A stretch of 64,000 nt of DNA, taken from assembly GCA_029945375.1 (NCBI GenBank), contig CM057059.1:186001-250000 (forward strand), read 5' to 3'. Positions 58,702-64,000 of this stretch are shown here, piece by piece. The number at the start of each line of letters is the position of its first letter. The first letter of the stretch is position 1. A model generated the notes under the pieces. That model saw only the letters and a list, made by a program, of their open reading frames with translations. It was not told where the DNA came from and did not search any database. The position numbers and the translations under genes were made by a program. Origin of the DNA: Agaricus subrufescens (Eukaryota; Basidiomycota; Agaricomycetes; Agaricales; Agaricaceae).

Positions 58702-59469
58702 CATATTCAGGGCTGTTGGTTCGAAGTTTCAATCTTCAGCTTCAGGCCCCGAGAATTGAACGACCGTCTACAAAGTTCAATACCTGTGTTCTCGGTTAGG
58801 TCAATAGCGTCACTCGAATTTGGATTTAGTAATGTCTGATGGCTGACTGCGTAATTCCAGCTAGGCGTCGAAGGTTGCCTTCTTGGCACTGTGGACCCAT
58901 ATCAATGATTCAGATCAAGGATAAGGATCATCGGTTTGTATAACAAGGCCCAGGTAATAAGATTCAACTCTGAGTATATTCTTGGCATCCCGGGTCATTT
59001 CTGGGGCAATGAAACGTTCAAATCCCTGTCGGGCGGGGAGGCGGGGAGACTGGCTGGTCGATGACTCATTCTCGACGTATGCTCCAACCTACTTTTCTAT
59101 CGAATAAAATCACTCAAGCAATCATATCGGATAGTATGGTTCGTCTCGAGCACCAAGGTAAGTGCTAATCATCTTACAGAACATATCAGCGTGAAAATTC
59201 AATGATTGTAGAGGGTGGCATCACCAAGACATTGCATGCGAATGAGCTGATTTATTGATCAAGGGAAACATCTCCGCCTCGCCCTGCAAAAACCGGTTGT
59301 CATTTTCTGTCGGCCCATACTCGAGGCCAGGTGGGGGCGAACTCCTTGCTCCGACCCGACTCACTGCGTTGAATAGGCGAACATGTCTCATAACATACGT
59401 AGCGCAAGAAAATCTATAAATGCAGCCCAGGGAACAGGAGATAATCCTCATCCCCTCAGCTGCTCAGTC
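58702..59469 (+). promoter_or_regulatory. Upstream block of UPO copy 2
   Basis: This is homologous to 54440-55191 and to the reverse of 289-1052. TATAAA is at 59415-59420. GGGCGGGGAGGCGGGGAG is at about 59031-59048. The block opens with ATATTCAGGGCTGTTGGTTC, the same short repeat that borders the FunK1 relic on the left side of the window. Confidence 0.7.
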
Positions 59470-60997
59470 ATGGTCGGCCTCACATCCTTCGTCACTCTCG
59501 CAATTGCTTTAGCTGCTCCCGCTGCTGCCTTCCCAGCCCATGGTTCTTTGGCTGGGTTGTCGAGACAAGACTTGGAGTCTGCCATGGCTGGATTTGGCAA
59601 ATATTCCACTCCACCGCCGCCCCCTGGCCCTCTCGAATTCGGTGGTACCAAGCTCGTCAATGACGCTGCTCACCCATTCATTGCGCCCGGAGAGGATGAC
59701 ATCCGTGGACCTTGCCCAGCTTTGAACACCCTCGCCAACCATGGGGTCTGTATATTTTTGACACCATACATCAAATTGAAATCTAACATCCATTTTTAGT
59801 ACATCAACCGAAATGGTATTGATACCCCAGGAAACATCGTCGGAGCCGCCATGGAAGGTGTGTATTTCTTGTTTGTATATCTTTAACTCAGACAACTGAC
59901 TTCCGAAAGGTTTCAACATGGCCAACGACTTGGCTAAGTTCACTTGCTACGCCGCTTTCGTTGTCAACGGTAACCCGATCACCAACATGGTCAGTATCGG
60001 TGAGAAGACCGCAAAGACTGGCCCAGACCCAGAAGCACCTGGTGCTGTTGTCGGTGGTTTGAACACCCACAACGTGTTCGAGGGTGACAGCAGTATGACT
60101 CGATGTCAGTATTTCTATTATTACAGCACTGAGATTGATTCTCATCTGATCGACTCCATTCCAGCTGATTACTACGATACTGGTGATGTTGCCACCTTCA
60201 ACGAGACTCTCTTCCAAGGCGTACGTCTTTTACTATACTTCACACACCTCCAGAAACTAACGAGTCCACAGTTCATCGAGTACAGCAACAGGTACGGAGG
60301 TGGAAGGTACAACCTCACCGCTGCCGGCGAGTACCGATACAAGCGTATCATGGACGGTGTTATGACCAACCCGACATTCACCATTGTCGCTCCCCGTCTC
60401 TTCTCTGCCTACTCCGAGGCCGTCAACCCCATCAACATGTGGGTCGATGGGCGCCAGGACGATGGTCAACTCAAACTCGACGCCGCCCGTAGTTTCTTCG
60501 AGGCTGCCCGCTTCCCCGACGACTTCCACCGTGCAGCGCGTCCGATGACTGCTGACAACGAGGCTGTTGTTCTTGCTGCTCACCCCGTCGACCCCGGTCG
60601 CAATGTCAACGGTGTCAACACATACACTGCTGACATTTCCACTGGATCACTTCCCGACAAGTGCTCGCAATACGAAGGCCACGTCAACACGACCCTCCGC
60701 TCTCTATACCCCAACCCGACTGGTGATTTGTTGGACGCCCTCAGGGCCAACGTTCACTATTTCTATACATCGGTACAAGCTGCTGGCTGTACTGAAATCT
60801 TCCCCTATGGCCAGGTTGAAGACGGTGAGAACAACGCTTACAAGGCGAAGATTGACCTTCCCGGCGTACCCTTGAACATTGCGAACCACGAGTTCGCGTC
60901 TGCGACTGTTGCCGGGCCCAGGACTCTCGTTGCCACCACCGCCAGCGCTCCCACTGCATCAGGAGCGGCAGCTCCCGTGGTGTCATTAGTTTATTAA
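59470..60997 (+). CDS. Long-type unspecific peroxygenase, copy 2
   Basis: Five exons at the same places as copy 1: 59470-59745, 59800-59857, 59910-60104, 60165-60220 and 60272-60997, giving 436 residues. The start at 59470 is chosen over an earlier in-frame ATG at 59383 because copies 1 and 3 start there and because 59383 precedes the TATA box. Heme Cys in PCP, EGDSSMTR, RLFSAYSE and the C-terminal Cys pair are all kept. It differs from copy 1 mainly by an Ala-to-Val change (DLPGVPLN) and by lacking 14 residues in the Ala-rich tail just before the shared end VSLVY. Introns 3 (60 nt) and 4 (51 nt) have lengths divisible by three and no stop in frame, so unspliced transcripts would remain translatable. 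Confidence 0.95.
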
Positions 60998-62490
60998 TTG
61001 TTTGTAGAATAGACTTGTGCTACATCTGTAAAGTGATAAAAATTCCCGTTATTGATTATTCTTGATTGTTGTAATAATGCAACCTTTGAATTTGAGCATG
61101 GGTGGGAAAGATGATTTGCGGCATTGAACCGTTTAGTAACGTTGAAAGCACAATACAGCCAATCATTTTCCTCATTGAACTTCAATTAACACTCCGAAAA
61201 CGTGGTATTTTTTATAATCCTTCCGATACAAATTGATACATATATTATAAAGTTTAACATTTTCCTTCAAATTAGAGTAAGATTGTAAAGCTTTTCAGTA
61301 CCAAAGATGGAATCACCCGGGAGAAACTAAAAGCATGTGCATCAGACGAGGATGCATCATAGTAAGCGTTGAATTACAAACATAGCCAAGAGGGGTTACT
61401 GTGCGATAGCGCTCGCTTCTTACCAACTTGAGCTTGGTAGTCACTATTATAAATGATTTATATTTCATTCGAAGTTTAACTCACTAAATAAGTGTTGTCT
61501 TCAGCGCCTTTCATGATGTCAAAATCAGATGGGCTGCCTCGAATGGAATCAGGGCAACTATCAATCTATATAGATGTTCAATTATATTCACAATATAGCG
61601 CCTTCGGGGTTTCTTTTCTTTTTTTTTCTTTCTAAATTTGGAGTGTGACTTGCAGAAAATTTATCCCTCGCGGTGAGCCAACGACCGGTCTCCACTTCCT
61701 GGAATGCAAATGACCCTCTGGCAGCAGCGACAAGAGTCCACTTCGATGGGAAAACATTGAACAAATGCCCCGACAGAAGCGTTACCGAACTTACTATAGT
61801 ACCGAGTTTAAGTGGATGAAAAACAATTCTGGCACAACTTTGAAGACCATCGTGCATAGTAATTGCAGATCTCCCCCTGTTGTCAATAGTAAATCTGGGA
61901 GGAATACCCTAGGATCGAGGAAAGACCTTTCAGAAGGCGTGGTTAAGTCTGTTGTGACCACTCTCACCGGATTGTTAGCCATTCAATTATCGTAGGATGT
62001 AATTGAATGGTCAGTGATAAACGGTGGTGTTTTGCGGTGGCGAGCAACTTAGTCCAACATGTTAATAAACCTAAACATTTATCTCGCCTCTGCCATTTAT
62101 GTATGCACTAAAAATGTACACTAAAGCTCTTCCAGGGAATTATATATGCCATGTCGCCCCGGGACTCGGGGAACATTTGAAATCCTCCTGACAATAGCAA
62201 TGCCCGTTCCGAGTATGACCTAACTTACATGGTGCGCGATGTTGACGTTTTCATTAGTCGCCTAGTGCTCTAGCTAACCGGATTGATCTAAGAAGGTGTC
62301 GCAAGTCGGGGCAGAGCTTCTCGTGCGTATTTATTGCTTCTCGACTAGCGCCATACTATACATAGACTCCATTCTAGCATGAGTATTGAATGGTTTGTAA
62401 TGATTAGAATTTAGTAACGCATGGCTGCTTATTGATTTCCGTTGCTGTTTTCATACCGTGAGAAATGAGCGCTTGAGCAAATAGGTCAGG
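60998..62490. other. Intergenic between UPO copy 2 and the P450
   Basis: The first 175 bp are the duplicated UPO 3' flank. The remaining 1.3 kb is A/T-rich. Two opposite frames at 61765-61995 (76 codons) and 61857-61588 (89 codons) overlap, are not recognised, and are left uncalled. Confidence 0.45.
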
Positions 62491-64000
62491 TTACAGGACG
62501 TCAACCCCAATATAATCCTTAAGGAGGTTTTCAACATTCTTCCCCTTTCGTGAGGTGAGCTTGCACTCAAATGGGAGTGGCGTGCTGGAACAGTTCCAAG
62601 ATTTCTGAGTGTAAGTTCAGGGCAAGAGCCAGGGACGTACGAGGAGAGAGAGTCAGTAGCAAACTTGGGCTCAACATCAATAGGCTTGCCGTCAGCATCG
62701 AGTGCTGGTACGATGTCAAATAAGGAGAGTATGGATACGGCCATAATGTAGAGCATCGATTTGGCGATGTGCGAGCCTGGACATATTCTGGGGGTGAACT
62801 TTGAAAAAAGGGGTCAATGGGGATGAATATCGAGACAAACCTTCGTCCAAAACCAAAGGTGCCGACAGTAAATGGATCTATAATGTCGGTCCTCTCAAGG
62901 TCGTCCTTCATGAATCGCTCGGGAATGAATTCTGCCGGATTGGGAAATACTTCAGCGTTGTGAAGCATTGCACTAATAAGCGATCCCATTCCATATTAAA
63001 ATGTATAGGTATGTGGTTGTAACGGACGTACTGTGTGTTCGCGAATACCATGGAACCTTTCGGTATGTAATAACCTTGGTAAACGTCATCTGTTGTAGTT
63101 AAATGCGGTACTCCTAACGAATCGAATTATAATGATAGTCGAAAACTGACGGACATGTGACTCCACCTAATGGTAAAACTGGGTTCCATCTGGAGAACTG
63201 TCAGAATGCTGGAGTACTAGTAGAATACTGAGCAAGTGCGAGGACCCACCTTAACACTTCCCTTAGAACCGCTGAAAGGTAAGGGAGATTCTCTCTATCT
63301 GAATAGTCCGGCAATCGATCCTGGCCAATAAGCGAGTCAAGTTCTTCTTGCGCTTTCCGTTGAACCCGAGGATGCAAAAGCATGGCGAGTATGAAGCTTG
63401 TGACGGCTATGGCAGTGGTTTCGTACGCGGCTGCCATTTGAAAAAATGACATTCAGCTGCCTGTACTTTCAGAAGAAAAATATGATCCACCTCCGAATAT
63501 TTGAGTCGCAGCCTCCATTGTATGGTTTTCATGCGACTTGTAGTCGGACAGATTCCCGTGACGCTCGAGACTAGCAGATACAAATGATACAGGGGCTGTT
63601 GCGTCGTCCTTTTCCAGAATGACTGAGGAAGTCGTATTGAAGAACAAGACAAGCACGTACAATATTTTTGAGTACTTTCTTGAATGGAATTTCCTTCACG
63701 CGATTCAGCAAGTCCCGAAGTTCTCGTGCTTCACGCTTGAAGTTTGCACCAGGCATCCATTCAGGCACATATTTGAGAGTTGGGATGATATTAACTAGAT
63801 ATTTACCCGGAGAAACAGCCTCCCCTATCCGAGTAAATGACGTCGCTACGGATTGGATAAAAGGGTCATCAATCCGTGAGACAGGTAGACCATAGGTGAT
63901 GGATAGCGATATTGCCCCAATGCAACTTATCCAGAGTTGATTCAGAACCTAGGAGTGATGGATACAAGGAAATGACCAACCCCTTGATGTGTTTTTCGAC
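62491..64000 (-). CDS. Cytochrome P450 monooxygenase, 3' part; gene continues past the right edge
   Basis: Read on the minus strand, several short exons give the C-terminal half of a fungal P450. Seen in order: KYVPEWMPGANFKREARELRDL (about 63785), an I-helix AAYETTAIAVTSFILAML with the Glu-Thr-Thr oxygen-activation site (about 63430), the ExxR helix LREVLRW (about 63265), FIPERFM (PERF motif, about 62925), and the heme loop FGFGRR/ICPGSH split by an intron (62788-62840), with the Cys ligand in ICPG. The last exons are 62787-62641 and 62584-62491, ending GVDVL. The membrane anchor and substrate-recognition N-terminus lie outside the window. These ER-bound enzymes hydroxylate small molecules with NADPH-P450 reductase. 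The sequence style resembles Agaricomycete multi-gene CYP families, but no CYP name is assigned. Confidence 0.92.

Noticed and set aside
59383..59469. N-terminal extension of UPO copy 2 from an upstream in-frame ATG
   Set aside because: It would start before the TATA box, bury the signal peptide, and is not in frame or present in the other copies.

Overview
The window reads as nuclear DNA of a mushroom-forming basidiomycete (Agaricomycetes). Genes are split by many 45-60 bp GT-AG introns. The families found are typical of that group: long-type heme-thiolate peroxygenases (UPOs), relics of FunK1-type fungal kinases, a DUF6699-like protein, a multi-exon P450 and a two-ORF LINE. No rRNA, tRNA, CRISPR array or other prokaryotic feature was found. 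All calls come from reading the sequence by eye; no database search was run.

Layout. 1-3830: the 5' exon of a UPO gene running off the left edge on the minus strand, with a broken FunK1-like gene behind its promoter. 4085-6672 (-): Hsp110/Sse1 chaperone, sharing a 311-bp divergent promoter with a long Arg/Asp/Pro-rich protein of unknown function (6984-10263, +). 10.3-22.5 kb: gene-poor DNA with diverged repeats near its left side. 22.6-23.9 kb (+): a Ser/Pro-rich protein of unknown function behind a TATA box. 26779-34691 (+): a complete LINE (ORF1, ORF2, poly(A)) bounded by a perfect 15-bp target-site duplication. 38935-40062 (+): DUF6699-like protein. 40779-42616 (-): malate synthase. 43107-45279 (-): a 14-exon MFS anion transporter of the Dal5/Tna1 type. 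46597-50549 (-): DNA topoisomerase III with GRF fingers and three zinc knuckles. 52.4-61.2 kb (+): two almost identical UPO genes, each preceded by a FunK1 relic. 62491-64000 (-): 3' part of a cytochrome P450 gene that continues past the right edge.

The most distinctive feature is a repeated FunK1-UPO module. Three times in this window the same arrangement occurs on the same strand: FunK1-like sequence, then a conserved promoter block of about 730 bp, then a UPO gene. Two modules are direct repeats on the right and one is inverted on the left, so about 53 kb lies between inverted UPO copies. The UPOs look intact, while all three FunK1 partners are broken or truncated.

The housekeeping genes (Sse1, malate synthase, TOP3, MFS) keep conserved catalytic or family motifs and consistent splice phases, so they are probably functional. 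The secreted peroxygenases, the transporter and the P450 fit a saprotrophic lifestyle, but that link is inference.
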